64,000 nucleotides of DNA from DASXSB01 sp036506275. Lineage in GTDB: Bacteria; Methylomirabilota; Methylomirabilia; Rokubacteriales; CSP1-6. The position numbers were made by a program, and so were the translations under genes. How positions within the stretch are numbered: the first letter of the stretch is position 1; each line of letters starts with the position of its first letter. The stretch spans positions 1 through 64,000 of the forward strand of contig DASXSB010000079.1 in the NCBI GenBank assembly GCA_036506275.1, read 5' to 3'. This document shows, one piece after another, positions 50,984 to 60,400 of the stretch. Below the pieces are notes generated by a model. The model was not told the DNA's origin and did no database searches. It worked only from the letters and a program-made list of their open reading frames with translations.

Positions 50984-51109
50984 CGTATCTCTCGTGCTGG
51001 CGTATGTCTTGCTCCCTCGTCCGTCTGTGAAAGCGCGCGCCTGGCACTCTTCCTGTCGCTCCGCGGCGAACCCTAGGGCGAAGTGCCCGGGGCCGTTCGC
51101 GACCGCGGC

Positions 51110-52915
51110 ATGAGAGCGGTCCTCTCCCTCGTCGCGCTCGCCGCGTTGATCTTCGGCGCGTCTGGCGCCGCCACGTTCATGCTCGAGCGTGCGCTCGGGC
51201 GCCTCGCCCCCGGCGGCATCCAGTTCGACGCGCTCCACTACGATCCCGTGACGGGCGCCGTCGCGGTCAAGCATCTCCGCGGTCGCGACGCCGAGGGCAG
51301 GGTGATGTTCGAGGCCGATCACGTCACCGCCACCGCCGGACTGCTCGATCTCCTGAGCGGGGAGCTGACGCTGCGACGCGTGCACGTCACCGCGCCCACC
51401 GTGACCGTCCGCCGCGACGACGCGGCCGACCTCCTGAGTCTGGTGCCGATGCCGAGCGCGCTTCCGGCGGCCGTGACCGGTGTCGCGCGACGGCGCTCGC
51501 CCACGCCGTGGGCGATCGAAGGTCTGATGATCACCGGCGGCTCTCTGATCGTGGAGCAGGGCGACGACTATCTTCCGGTGGTGATCGATGACATCGAGCT
51601 TCGTCTGAGCCGTCTCGCCGCCGCGCGCGACGACGACACCCCGGCCGCGTTCGCCCTCGAGATGGCGACGTACGGAACCATCGCGCAAGTCACCGGCTAT
51701 ACGGTGGCCGGGCCGGGGCTCGGCTTCGCCGTGCGCGTGCGCGCGTCGGACCTCGACGTGGCCGCCCTCGTGCGAGACATCATGTCGCCCGTGGAGGCCG
51801 ACGACGCCGGCGCCCTCGAGCAGGCGCGTGGCGACGTCGATCTCACGCTGCGCGTTGCGGAGGGACGCCTCGTGGCGTCGGGCGCGGTGCGGCTTGGCCC
51901 CCTCGTGTGGACCGAAGGGGGCGTGCCGACCGCGCGCGCGGCCGGGCTCAACGTCGTCATCGATCGCCTCGATCTCGCCACTCTCACGGGACGCATTTCG
52001 CGCCTCGACGTGCTGTCGCCGTCGCTCTCGCTGGTGCGCGACGCCGACGGCGACGTGGCGCTGCCGTCGTTCCTGTCGCGACTCCCCGACGTGGCGCCGG
52101 GCGTCGTCGTGCGCCGCCTCCGGGTGACGGACGGCGAGGTCAACGTGCTCGACCCCGCGTCGGGCGCGCGGCTCGCGCTGCGGCGGCTGACGCTGACGGC
52201 GCAGAGTCGGGAGCTCACCTCCGCCGCCGGCGCCGTCGTCGATGCGCGCGCCGTCGTCGGTCGCGACGGTCGCCTCACCGTGAGCGGCATCGTGGGACCA
52301 CGGCTCCGTTCTTTCGACGGTGCCGTGCGCTTACAAGATGTGCCGCTCATGGCGTGGCAGCCCGTGGGCGTGCGCGCGGCCACCGTGAGCTTCGACGGCC
52401 ACATTCGGGTCGACGCCGACGGTGAGATCCCTCGCGGCGTGGTGGCCGGTCGCGCCGTCCTCGGCGCGCTGTCGATTCCCGATGGCGACGGCGGGACGGC
52501 CTTCAGCGTGGAATCGGCGACGGTGAACGTGCGCAAGCTCGCGTGGCCGAGCCTGGAGGCGACGCTCGACTCGGTCGTCCTCGTCCGCCCGCAGTGGCTG
52601 TACGATCTCGCGAGTCCGGCGCCCGCCTGGCCGCGCGGCATCACCATCGCCAGCGGCAGCGTGGTGAACGGCCGTGTCCGCGCCGACGCGGATGCCCCGG
52701 ACGGCGCCGCCCTCGACGACATCAACGTCGCGCTCTCGCCGGACCTCGAGCCCGGACAGGCGCGGGTAACGGTGTCCGCCGCCGCGCGCGCGGGTCGCGT
52801 CGTCGCCTTCTCGCGCGCGTATCAGATCACGCCCGCGGCCTCCGGACCGTCCGTCGCCATGCTCCTCTCCGCGCTCACGGAAGCCTATCGCGCCTCCCGC
52901 GACGGCCGCTTCTGA
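51110..52915 (+). CDS. AsmA/DUF748-like envelope protein
   Basis: 601 residues from ATG 51110 (in-frame codons to 51083 are possible). A single N-terminal hydrophobic anchor (about 3-24) is followed by a long periplasmic part built of repeating strands such as GAVAVKHLRGRDAEGRVMFEADHVTATAG, ELTLRRVHVTAPTVTVRRD, GGSLIVEQGDDYLPVVIDDIELRLSRL and VVRRLRVTDGEVNVLDP. This layout is typical of AsmA-like beta-taco proteins that shield lipid acyl chains. It resembles the protein at 3988-5628 in architecture but is not obviously its close copy. It ends at a bidirectional terminator. Confidence 0.72.
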   Translation: MRAVLSLVALAALIFGASGAATFMLERALGRLAPGGIQFDALHYDPVTGAVAVKHLRGRDAEGRVMFEADHVTATAGLLDLLSGELTLRRVHVTAPTVTVRRDDAADLLSLVPMPSALPAAVTGVARRRSPTPWAIEGLMITGGSLIVEQGDDYLPVVIDDIELRLSRLAAARDDDTPAAFALEMATYGTIAQVTGYTVAGPGLGFAVRVRASDLDVAALVRDIMSPVEADDAGALEQARGDVDLTLRVAEGRLVASGAVRLGPLVWTEGGVPTARAAGLNVVIDRLDLATLTGRISRLDVLSPSLSLVRDADGDVALPSFLSRLPDVAPGVVVRRLRVTDGEVNVLDPASGARLALRRLTLTAQSRELTSAAGAVVDARAVVGRDGRLTVSGIVGPRLRSFDGAVRLQDVPLMAWQPVGVRAATVSFDGHIRVDADGEIPRGVVAGRAVLGALSIPDGDGGTAFSVESATVNVRKLAWPSLEATLDSVVLVRPQWLYDLASPAPAWPRGITIASGSVVNGRVRADADAPDGAALDDINVALSPDLEPGQARVTVSAAARAGRVVAFSRAYQITPAASGPSVAMLLSALTEAYRASRDGRF

Positions 52916-52982
52916 GCCGCCGCCTGTTCGCACGCGGGAGCTGGGGAGCGCAGCGCTCCGCCTCGCATGCCGCCAGACAACG

Positions 52983-53010
52983 AAAAGGCCGGGACGAGTC
53001 CCGGCCTTTT
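52983..53010. terminator. bidirectional Rho-independent terminator
   Basis: AAAAGGCCGGGA pairs with TCCCGGCCTTTT around CGAG, with an extra C-G pair possible. It is flanked by an A-run on one side and a T-run on the other, so it can end transcripts from both the AsmA-like gene and the convergent peptidoglycan-binding gene. It is the best canonical terminator in the window. Confidence 0.92.
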
Positions 53011-53031
53011 CTGTCGACGCCGAACTGTTCG

Positions 53032-53691
53032 TTACTTGCTGGCGCCGCTGCTCGACCCGCTCGAGCCGCTCTGCGTCCCGCCCGCGCCCGTCGATGGGGA
53101 AGACGGGCTCGAAGGCTGGGCGCTAGGAGACGCGCTCGGGCTGCTGCTGGGGCTGCCGCTACCGCTGCTGCTGCCCATGCTGCCGGAGCCGCTGCCGCTG
53201 TCCATCCTGCTCGTCTTCTGCACGCCGAGCTTGTCCATCGTCTCGGCGTCCAGTTGCCCGGACTCCTTCAGGCCTTCCTTCTTCTGGAACTCACGGAGAG
53301 CCTGGCGCGTCTTGGGCCCCATGACACCGTCGGCGGAGCCGGGATCCATACCCTTGTCCTTCAACGCTTCCTGAGCAGCCTTCACCTGGTCCGTGTTCGC
53401 GCCGCCGCCACGCGCGCTGCGGTGGGACTTCATGCCGCCGGACTTCGACGTATCGGACTTCATGTCGCTCGAGCTCATGGAGCCGCCGGCGGCCGACGAC
53501 CCTTTGCCGGTAGTGCCGGTATTCGACGTATCGGCGGGCTTGTCCTGCTTGGCGGCGTCGGACTGCGTGCGATCGGTCTTCTGCTCGGCCGGACTCTTCG
53601 TGGTCTTCGGATCGGTCGTGGTCTGTGCGAACGCCGAGGTCGCGACGAGCGCGGCCCCGACAGTAACCGCGAGGGCACTGGTCCACTTCAT
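53032..53691 (-). CDS. exported peptidoglycan-binding (PG_binding_1) protein with low-complexity flanks
   Basis: 219 residues from ATG 53691 (AAGGAGA seven bases upstream). It has a signal peptide (about 1-23, FAQ end), a Thr/Ser/Lys-rich linker, and a PG_binding_1 domain (about 95-160: VKAAQEALKDKGMDPGSADGVMGPKTRQALREFQKKEGL ... LDAETMDKLGV). It ends in a long Ser/Gly/Pro tail. It is expected in the periplasm bound to murein. The low-complexity ends may be flexible spacers. Confidence 0.88.
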   Translation of the reverse strand: MKWTSALAVTVGAALVATSAFAQTTTDPKTTKSPAEQKTDRTQSDAAKQDKPADTSNTGTTGKGSSAAGGSMSSSDMKSDTSKSGGMKSHRSARGGGANTDQVKAAQEALKDKGMDPGSADGVMGPKTRQALREFQKKEGLKESGQLDAETMDKLGVQKTSRMDSGSGSGSMGSSSGSGSPSSSPSASPSAQPSSPSSPSTGAGGTQSGSSGSSSGASK

Positions 53692-53780
53692 GGGATGTCT
53701 CCTTCGATTCCCGAACGTGGTGGTTGGCGCACGAAACATTTCAATTTCAAGAGGCAGCAACCGACATGCCACCGACGCCC

Positions 53781-54866
53781 TCAGCTCACCTGACGCCGTT
53801 CGTCGAGGGACTTGCGAGACTCCGATTCCGGCGCCGCCGGCGTCGCTTCGACACGCGCGACGCGGGGCAGCGTGACGGGGCGGCCATCGCGCGCCGATCG
53901 GTAGATCGCCTCCACGATGCGGACGTCCTGCAATCCTTCGAGACCGGATGGCTCGGGGACACGATCCTGGAGGATGCAGGTGGAGAAATGGGCGATCTCG
54001 GTGGCGAACTGATCGGTGGCCTCGAACGCCTGCTCCTGGCGCTCGCCACCGCGCACGACCTCCATGTGCGTCCGGCCGGCGTACGCGTACGGATTCCAGA
54101 GGCGGATGAATCCCTCTTCGCCGTAGATCGTGAGCACGCCCGCCGGCTCCTCGCCGAAGCTCGTGTGGAAGTGAGCGACGCGCTCGTCGGGAAAGCGGAT
54201 GAGCGCCACCGTCGTTTCATCGACGTCGCCGCCGTAACGCCGGCTCGTGCGCGCGGTCATCGCCATCACCTGGGCGGGTTCCGCCGCGAAGAGGTTGCGC
54301 GCGGCGTTGATGCAATAGACGCCGAGATCGTAGACGGTGCCGCCGCCCAGGCGCCGCTGGAGGCGGATGTCGTCGGGATCGTCCACGCGCATGGTGAAAT
54401 CGGAGCTGAACGTCTTCGGGAGCCCGATGTGGCCGGCGCGCACGAGGCCGATCGCGTTCATGTGGGCGGGTTGGAAGTGAAGCCGGTACGCCACCATGAG
54501 CTTGACGCGATTCGTCTGACAGGTGCGGAGCATGCGCCGGCACTCGTCGGCGGTGACCGCCATCGGTTTCTCACAGAGGACGTGCACGCCCGCCCGCGCT
54601 GCTTCCACGCTGTAATCGCAGTGCATGGAATTCGGGAGGGCGATGTAGACCGCGTTCACGTCATCGCGCTGAAGACACTGGCGGAACTCGTCGTAGCCGT
54701 ACGCCGTGGCCTTGAACTCGCCGGCGACCGCCTGCGCCTTGGCGCGATCGCCCGAGACGATCGCGACGAGACGGGAGTTTTCGGCGGCGTGACTGAAGGC
54801 GGGGAGCACTGCGGTGCGTGCGATGTCGCCGAGGCCGACGACGGCATAGCCGATTTGCTTCGCCAT
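53781..54866 (-). CDS. Gfo/Idh/MocA-family oxidoreductase
   Basis: 361 residues from ATG 54866 (AAGGGGATC upstream). Its Rossmann start IGYAVVGLGDIARTAVLPAF is followed by AVYIALPNSMHCDYSVEAARAGVHVLCEKPMA, carrying the EKP motif of the family, then a C-terminal beta domain with GGGTVYDLGVYCINAARNLF. Members oxidise or reduce sugars and other cyclic alcohols with NAD(P). The substrate is unknown. It is divergent from imuA. Confidence 0.92.
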   Translation of the reverse strand: MAKQIGYAVVGLGDIARTAVLPAFSHAAENSRLVAIVSGDRAKAQAVAGEFKATAYGYDEFRQCLQRDDVNAVYIALPNSMHCDYSVEAARAGVHVLCEKPMAVTADECRRMLRTCQTNRVKLMVAYRLHFQPAHMNAIGLVRAGHIGLPKTFSSDFTMRVDDPDDIRLQRRLGGGTVYDLGVYCINAARNLFAAEPAQVMAMTARTSRRYGGDVDETTVALIRFPDERVAHFHTSFGEEPAGVLTIYGEEGFIRLWNPYAYAGRTHMEVVRGGERQEQAFEATDQFATEIAHFSTCILQDRVPEPSGLEGLQDVRIVEAIYRSARDGRPVTLPRVARVEATPAAPESESRKSLDERRQVS

Positions 54867-55009
54867 TCCGATCCCCTTCGCGTGTGGATGTGTTCGTGCG
54901 GGGGTGCAAGCACGAGGCCAGGACACTGCGGTGCCGTCGGTTCCAACCCCATCGACGCACTATCTATGGGGCCACCGCCGGCTGGGAGCCCAATATCTAC
55001 GGGGTTGCC

Positions 55010-55028
55010 TATCACTCGTCATGTGATA
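55010..55028. promoter_or_regulatory. palindrome upstream of imuA (candidate operator)
   Basis: TATCAC-N7-GTGATA is a perfect 6-bp inverted repeat with a 7-bp spacer, 14 bases before the proposed imuA start. imuA-imuB-dnaE2 cassettes are usually under LexA control, so this is a reasonable candidate for the local SOS box or another repressor site. Confidence 0.45.
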
Positions 55029-55042
55029 AGCATGAGCTTGAG

Positions 55043-55594
55043 ATGGATCGCCTCGTCCGCCGCGGGGAGATCACGGAAATCGTGGGACGTCTCTCGTCCG
55101 GCCGGACGAGCCTGTTCGTCGCCTGTTTGGCCGACGTCACGGCTGCCGGCGGCATGGCGGCGCTCGTGGACGCCGACGGGGCCTTCGATCCCCGCTCCGC
55201 CGCCCATGCCGGAGTGGTGCTGGAGCGCGTGCTATGGGTCCGCGGCGATGGACGCCGGGATGCCGCCGTGCGCGCCACCGACGTGCTCGTCCGCTGCCCG
55301 GGCTTCGCGCTCGTCGCGCTCGACTTCGGGGAATTGCCGCCGCGGCTGGCGCTCACCGCTGCCTTTCGCCTGAAGCTCGCGGTGCGCCGGAGCGACGTTG
55401 CCCTCGTGCTCGTCGGCTGCCGGCGGATCGCGGGGGCCGGCGCCTCCCTCGCCGTGGCCACCGAACCGGACGGCATCGAGTGGGGAGGTCCGGCCGGACG
55501 CCCCACGCGCCTGGCGCGACTGCACACCCGCCTCTCCGTGGCCCGCGGCCGGGGAGCGCCGTGCATTCCCGAAGAACGGTCGTGGTGCGCGTGA
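55043..55594 (+). CDS. imuA: ImuA-like RecA-fold mutagenesis protein
   Basis: 183 residues from ATG 55043. GEITEIVGRLSSGRTSLFVACLADVTAAGGMAALVDADGAFDP is the RecA/ImuA P-loop region, with GRLSSGRTS in place of a strict Walker A. Later parts are FALVALDFGELPPRLALTAAFRLKLAVRRSDVALVLVG. ImuA supports translesion synthesis with ImuB and DnaE2. The frame is open farther upstream without coding character. It overlaps the imuB start by one base (TGATG). It is shorter than typical ImuA at the N-terminus. Confidence 0.8.
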   Translation: MDRLVRRGEITEIVGRLSSGRTSLFVACLADVTAAGGMAALVDADGAFDPRSAAHAGVVLERVLWVRGDGRRDAAVRATDVLVRCPGFALVALDFGELPPRLALTAAFRLKLAVRRSDVALVLVGCRRIAGAGASLAVATEPDGIEWGGPAGRPTRLARLHTRLSVARGRGAPCIPEERSWCA

Positions 55595-57129
55595 TGCGAT
55601 TCGCCTGTGCGCGTGTTCCCTTCTTCGCCGCCGCCGCCGCCGAACGGGCGGAGCCGACTCTGCGTGAGCACGCGCTTGCCGTCGTCGTGGGCGCCCCGCC
55701 CGGCACCCGTGTCGCGGAAGCCAACGCCACCGCCCGAGAGTACGGCGTGCTGCCCGGGATGACCGAGAGCGAAGCGCGTGCGCGCTGCGCGACGCTGGTC
55801 ACCCGCGCCGCCGGTGCGGAGGCGGACACGTCCGCGCGCGCCGCGTTGCTCGACGCCGCCCTCGGCGTCTCCCCGCGCGTGGAAGATGGCGGAGCGGGGA
55901 TCGTGCACGTCGACGTCCGCGGTCTGGAGCGGCTCGTGGGTGACGATGCCGCCATCGCCGCCCGGTTGGCGCGCGCCGCGCACGCGGTCGGCCTTCCCGC
56001 CCGCGTGGGCGTCGCGAGCACGCGCACGATCGCCCGCATGGCCACGTGGCGCGAGCGCGCGCGCCTGACCGTCATCGCCCCTGCCGACGAGGCGGCGTGG
56101 CTGGCGAGGGCACCGCTCGACGCCCTCGAGCTCGAGCCTGCGCTCGCGGCCACTTTCGGCACGTGGGGCATCCGCACCGTAGGCGAGCTGGGCGCGTTGC
56201 CGCGTTCCGGGCTGGCGATGCGACTCGGTGAAGCCGGGCTCCAGGCTCACGACCATGCGCACGGCTGTGATCGCACGCCGTTTCGGGCGTACGCGCCCCC
56301 GCCCTTCTGGGAGGAGGCGCTCGGTCTCGACTGGGAGCTCGAAAGCCTGGACGCGCTCGCGCGCGTGCTCGGCGTGGTTCTCGATCGGCTGTGCGCACGG
56401 TTGCGGGCGGCCGCGGTGGCGGCGGACGCGCTCACTCTCGAGCTCGCGCTGGTGTCGGGAGCGCGTCATGAGCGTACGATCGCGCTCGCCTATCCGCTGC
56501 AAGACCCCGCCCCCCTCCTCACGCTGGTCACGCTCGACCTCGAGGCACATCCTCCGGCGGTCGCCATCACGCGGGTGGCGGTGAGTGCGCACGCGGTCAC
56601 CGCGCGCGCGTCGCAGGCGCGGCTCTGGCATCCACCGGCCCCGGCGCTCCGTCATCTGGCGGGAGCGGTGGCACGTCTCGCTCGCCTCGTGGGCCCCGAC
56701 AACGTCGGCTCTCCGCTCCTCACGGATTCCCACCGCCCGGACGCATTCACGCTCCAATCATTCCAGCCCTCGCACGGCGAAGAAATCCGTGAGCCGTCGT
56801 GGAGCGAGCCGCGCGAGACGTCCTCTCGCCCGGACGTCGGAGCCACGCCGGATCGCGAGCAGCCGGCGCGTGCGCAACTGGCCCTGCGCCGTCTGCGTCC
56901 ACCGCGCCGCGTGGAGGTGGAGACGGTGGACGACCGTCCCGTGCGCGTGGTGTGGGGAGGATGGCGGCGCATCGTACAGAGCGCGGGACCGTGGCGGGTG
57001 TCGGGCGAGTGGTGGGAAGAGCCGTGGGCGCGCGACGAGTGGGATGTGGCATGCGGCGACGGGACGCTGTGCCGTCTCGCGCGCGACCGCGTGACCGGCG
57101 CCTGGTGGCTGGACGCCGTCTATGACTGA
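55594..57129 (+). CDS. imuB: ImuB, Y-family polymerase-like translesion scaffold
   Basis: 511 residues. The Y-family fold is recognisable: REYGVLPGMTESEARARC, VHVDVRGLERLVGDDAAIAARLARAAHAVGLPARVGVASTRTIARMA, FGTWGIRTVGELGALPRSGLAMRLGEAGLQAH. The N-terminal catalytic acidic residues of true polymerases (DxD.. motif) are missing (RFACARVPFFAAA), as in ImuB, which bridges ImuA, DnaE2 and the beta clamp. A C-terminal extension (about 400-511) ends in a Trp-rich segment. It is followed by the 66-bp repeats and dnaE2. Confidence 0.92.
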   Translation: MRFACARVPFFAAAAAERAEPTLREHALAVVVGAPPGTRVAEANATAREYGVLPGMTESEARARCATLVTRAAGAEADTSARAALLDAALGVSPRVEDGGAGIVHVDVRGLERLVGDDAAIAARLARAAHAVGLPARVGVASTRTIARMATWRERARLTVIAPADEAAWLARAPLDALELEPALAATFGTWGIRTVGELGALPRSGLAMRLGEAGLQAHDHAHGCDRTPFRAYAPPPFWEEALGLDWELESLDALARVLGVVLDRLCARLRAAAVAADALTLELALVSGARHERTIALAYPLQDPAPLLTLVTLDLEAHPPAVAITRVAVSAHAVTARASQARLWHPPAPALRHLAGAVARLARLVGPDNVGSPLLTDSHRPDAFTLQSFQPSHGEEIREPSWSEPRETSSRPDVGATPDREQPARAQLALRRLRPPRRVEVETVDDRPVRVVWGGWRRIVQSAGPWRVSGEWWEEPWARDEWDVACGDGTLCRLARDRVTGAWWLDAVYD

Positions 57130-57168
57130 GCATGGTGATGGCGGGCGGATGGTTGGAGCGGGGACCGC

Positions 57169-57480
57169 GTGCCCGCGACCGGCGAGGGTGGGCTGAGTTC
57201 AGATGGCTGGTGGCGATGTTGTAACGAGGACGGCGTGCCCGGGACCGGCGAGGGTGGGCTGAGTCCAGATGGCTGGCGGCTATGTTGTAACGAGGACCGT
57301 GTGCCCGGGACCGCCGAGGGTGGGCGGAGTCCAGATGGCTGGCGGCGATGTTGTAACGAGGACCGCGTGCCCGGGACCGCCGAGGGTGGGCTGAATCCAG
57401 ATGGCGGGTGGCGATGTTGTAACGAGGACCGTGTGCCCGGGACCGGCGAGGGTGGGCTGAATCCAGATGGTTGGTGGCTA
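57169..57480 (+). repeat. 66-bp tandem repeats carrying copies of the dnaE2 translation start
   Basis: Four full 66-bp units begin at 57169, 57235, 57301 and 57367. A partial fifth from 57433 runs into dnaE2. Each unit has GAGGGTGGGC then an ATG (57203, 57269, 57335, 57401), and the fifth ATG at 57467 is the dnaE2 start. Because 66 is a multiple of three, all ATGs share the dnaE2 frame, and peptides begin MAGG(D/Y)V, like the protein's MVGGYV. They form in-frame upstream ORFs 57203-57262, 57269-57394 and 57401-57460, each ending in TGA six bases before the next ATG. They fill the 337-bp gap between imuB and dnaE2. Confidence 0.93.
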
Positions 57481-60400
57481 CGTTGAGCTGCATGCGCAGT
57501 CGGGGTTTTCGTTCCTGGAGGGGGCGGAGCAGCCGGAAACGCTGGTGGCGGAGGCCGCGCGGCTGGAGATGCCCGCGGTCGCGTTGCTGGATCGTGACGG
57601 TCTTTACGGCGCCCCGCGGTTCTATCGCGCCGCCGTCGACGCCGGCCTCAAGCCTCTGGTGGGGAGCGAGCTCACCCTCGCCGACGGCACGCGCTTGCCG
57701 CTCCTCGTGGAAGACCGCGACGGATATCGAAACCTCTCACGCTTGATCACCCGCGCCAAGCTCTCCGCGCCGAATGGCGAGAGTACGCTTGCGCTCGACG
57801 ACGTCGCCCCCTATGCGGAGGGCCTCGTCTGTCTCACGGGCGGCACGCGCGGTCCCCTCGCGCGCGCGGTGAGGGCAGGGGACGCCGCGGGCGCGCGCGA
57901 ACGATTGCGACGCCTCGTCGACATCTTCGGCCGCTCGAACTGCTTCGTGGAGCTCCAGCGGCACCGCGACCGAGAAGGCGAGCGGATGGTGGAGCGACTG
58001 GTGGCGCTCGCCCGCGGCGAAGGCGTGCCCGTGATCGCCACCAACCAGCCGCTGTACGCGCGCCCGGGCGGCCGCGCCCTCGCCGACGTGCTCACCTGCA
58101 TCCGCGAGAAGACCACGCTCGACTCGGCGGGGACGCTGCTGGCGCCGAACGGCGAGCGGCTCTTGAAGGCGCCGGCGGCGATGTCGGCGCTCTTCGCCGA
58201 TCTTCCCGAAGCGATCGCCGCCACCGGCGAGCTCGCGATGCGGCTTTCGTTCACGCTCAAGGACCTCGGCTACCGGTTCCCCGACTTTCCGGTGCCGCCG
58301 GGGGAGACGCCGCTCCAGCACCTGCGCACGCTGGTGGAGCATGGCGTGCGAGAGCGCTACGGCAAAGGCGACCTCGTCGCGCGCGCGCGCCGGCAGGTGG
58401 CGCACGAGCTTCAGATCATCGGCCGCCTCGACCTCGCCGGGTACTTCCTGATCGTGTGGGACATCGTCGAATACTGCCGCGCGCACGACATCCTCGTGCA
58501 GGGCCGCGGCTCCGCCGCCAACAGCGCCGTGTGTTACGCGCTCGGGATCACCGCCGTCGATCCGGTGGGGATGGATCTGCTCTTCGAACGGTTTCTCAGC
58601 GAGGCGCGCGGTGAATGGCCGGACATCGACATCGACCTGCCGAGCGGCGAGCGCCGCGAGCAGGTGATCCAGCACGTCTATCAGCGCTACGGCCGCTTCG
58701 GCGCCGCCATGACCGCCAACGTGATCACGTACCGTGGACGAAGCGCCGCGCGCGAGGTGGGCAAGGCGCTCGGCCTTCCCGTCATCCTTCAGGACCGCCT
58801 CGCGAAGCTCGTGGAGAACTGGGGGTACCAGGATCCGGACGCCGTCCTCACGCGCCATCTCGCGGAGGCGGGGTGCGATCCCACGCACCCGCGCCTCCGT
58901 GCCTTCGCCGCGCTGTGGACGCGCATCCAGGACCTCCCCCGTCACCTCGGCCAGCACTCGGGAGGAATGGTGATCGCCGCCGGCCGCCTCGACGACGTCG
59001 TCCCCCTCGAGCCTGCCACCATGGCGGGACGCGTGGTCGTGCAATGGGACAAGGACGACTGCGCCGCTCTCGGCATCATCAAGGTCGATCTCCTCGGACT
59101 GCGGATGATGTCGGTCATCCAGGAGGCGATCGAGCTCGTGCGCGAAGGCGGCGGCGACGTGGATCTCGCGCATCTGCCTGCCGACGATCCGGAGGTCTAT
59201 CGCGCTCTCCAGCGCGCAGACACCATCGGCGTCTTCCAGGTCGAGAGCCGGGCGCAGATGGCGACGCTGCCGCGCATCCATCCCGAGCGCTTCTACGACC
59301 TCGTGGTGCAGGTGGCGATCATCCGGCCCGGTCCCATCGTGGGGAACATGGTCCATCCCTACATCCGGCGGCGCCGGGGCCGGGAGCCGGTGACCTATCC
59401 CCATCCCCGGCTGGAGCCGATTCTTGCGCGCACGCTCGGGGTCCCGCTGTTCCAGGAGCAGCTCCTGCGCATGGCGATGGTGGCGGCGGGATTCACGGGC
59501 ACGGAAGCGGAAGAGCTACGCCGCGCGTTCGGGTTCAAGCGCAGCGAGCGCCGCATGCTGGAGGTGGAAGGGAAGCTGCGGGCGGGCATGGCGCGGGAGG
59601 GAATCACGGGCGCGGCCGCGGAGGAGATCGTTCACGCCATCACGTCCTTCGCGCTCTATGGATTTCCGGAATCTCACGCCTCCAGCTTTGCGCTCCTCGC
59701 CTATGCGAGCGCCTATCTCAAGACGCGCCACGCCGCGGCCTTCTATGCCGCGCTCCTCAACAATCAGCCCATGGGCTTCTACCATGCCGCGACCATCGTG
59801 AAGGACGCCCAGCGTCACGGACAGCGGATTCTCCCCGTCGACGTGACGCGCTCGGGCTGGCTGTGCGCGGTGGAGGATGGCGCCGTGCGTCTCGGTCTCC
59901 GCTACGTGAAGGGGCTCCGCGCGAGCGCGGCGCGCGTGCTGGTGGAAGCGCGCGCGCAGCGCGCCTTCGTGTCCGTGGCCGATTTCGCCGCGCGCGCCGG
60001 CGTCGACAGTGGCGAGCTCGCGACCCTCGCTGCCATCGGCGCCCTCGCGCCGCTGGGGTCCAGCCGCCGCGCCAGCCTGTGGGCGTTGGCGCGGCCGGCG
60101 GCGGGGACAATGTTCGCGGGAGATGGAGAAGCCGCGGAGAGTCCGTCGCCGCTCCGGGACATGACGGAGCACGAGCGGCTGGAGGCGGATTACGCGGGGA
60201 CCGGCGTCACGCTCGGGCGCCATCCACTCGCGCTGATACGGACTCGTCTCACCGCGCGGGACGTGGTCCGGGCGCGCGATCTGGTCGACGTCGACGACGG
60301 CCGGCGGGTGCGGGTAGCGGGCAGCGTGATCGTGCGGCAGCGGCCGGGGACGGCCAAGGGCTTCGTGTTCTTGAGCCTCGAGGACGAGACGGGGATCGCC

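Noticed and set aside
57169..57480. CRISPR array
   Set aside because: Units are contiguous and nearly identical over all 66 bp with no spacers, and they encode the dnaE2 start.
57169..57486. 105-aa Cys-rich repeat ORF in the 66-bp repeats, plus the 248-aa minus-strand frame 56747-57493
   Set aside because: Both arise because the repeat length is a multiple of three, keeping all frames open or closed together. Neither has independent support, and the repeats are better explained as duplicated dnaE2 leader.
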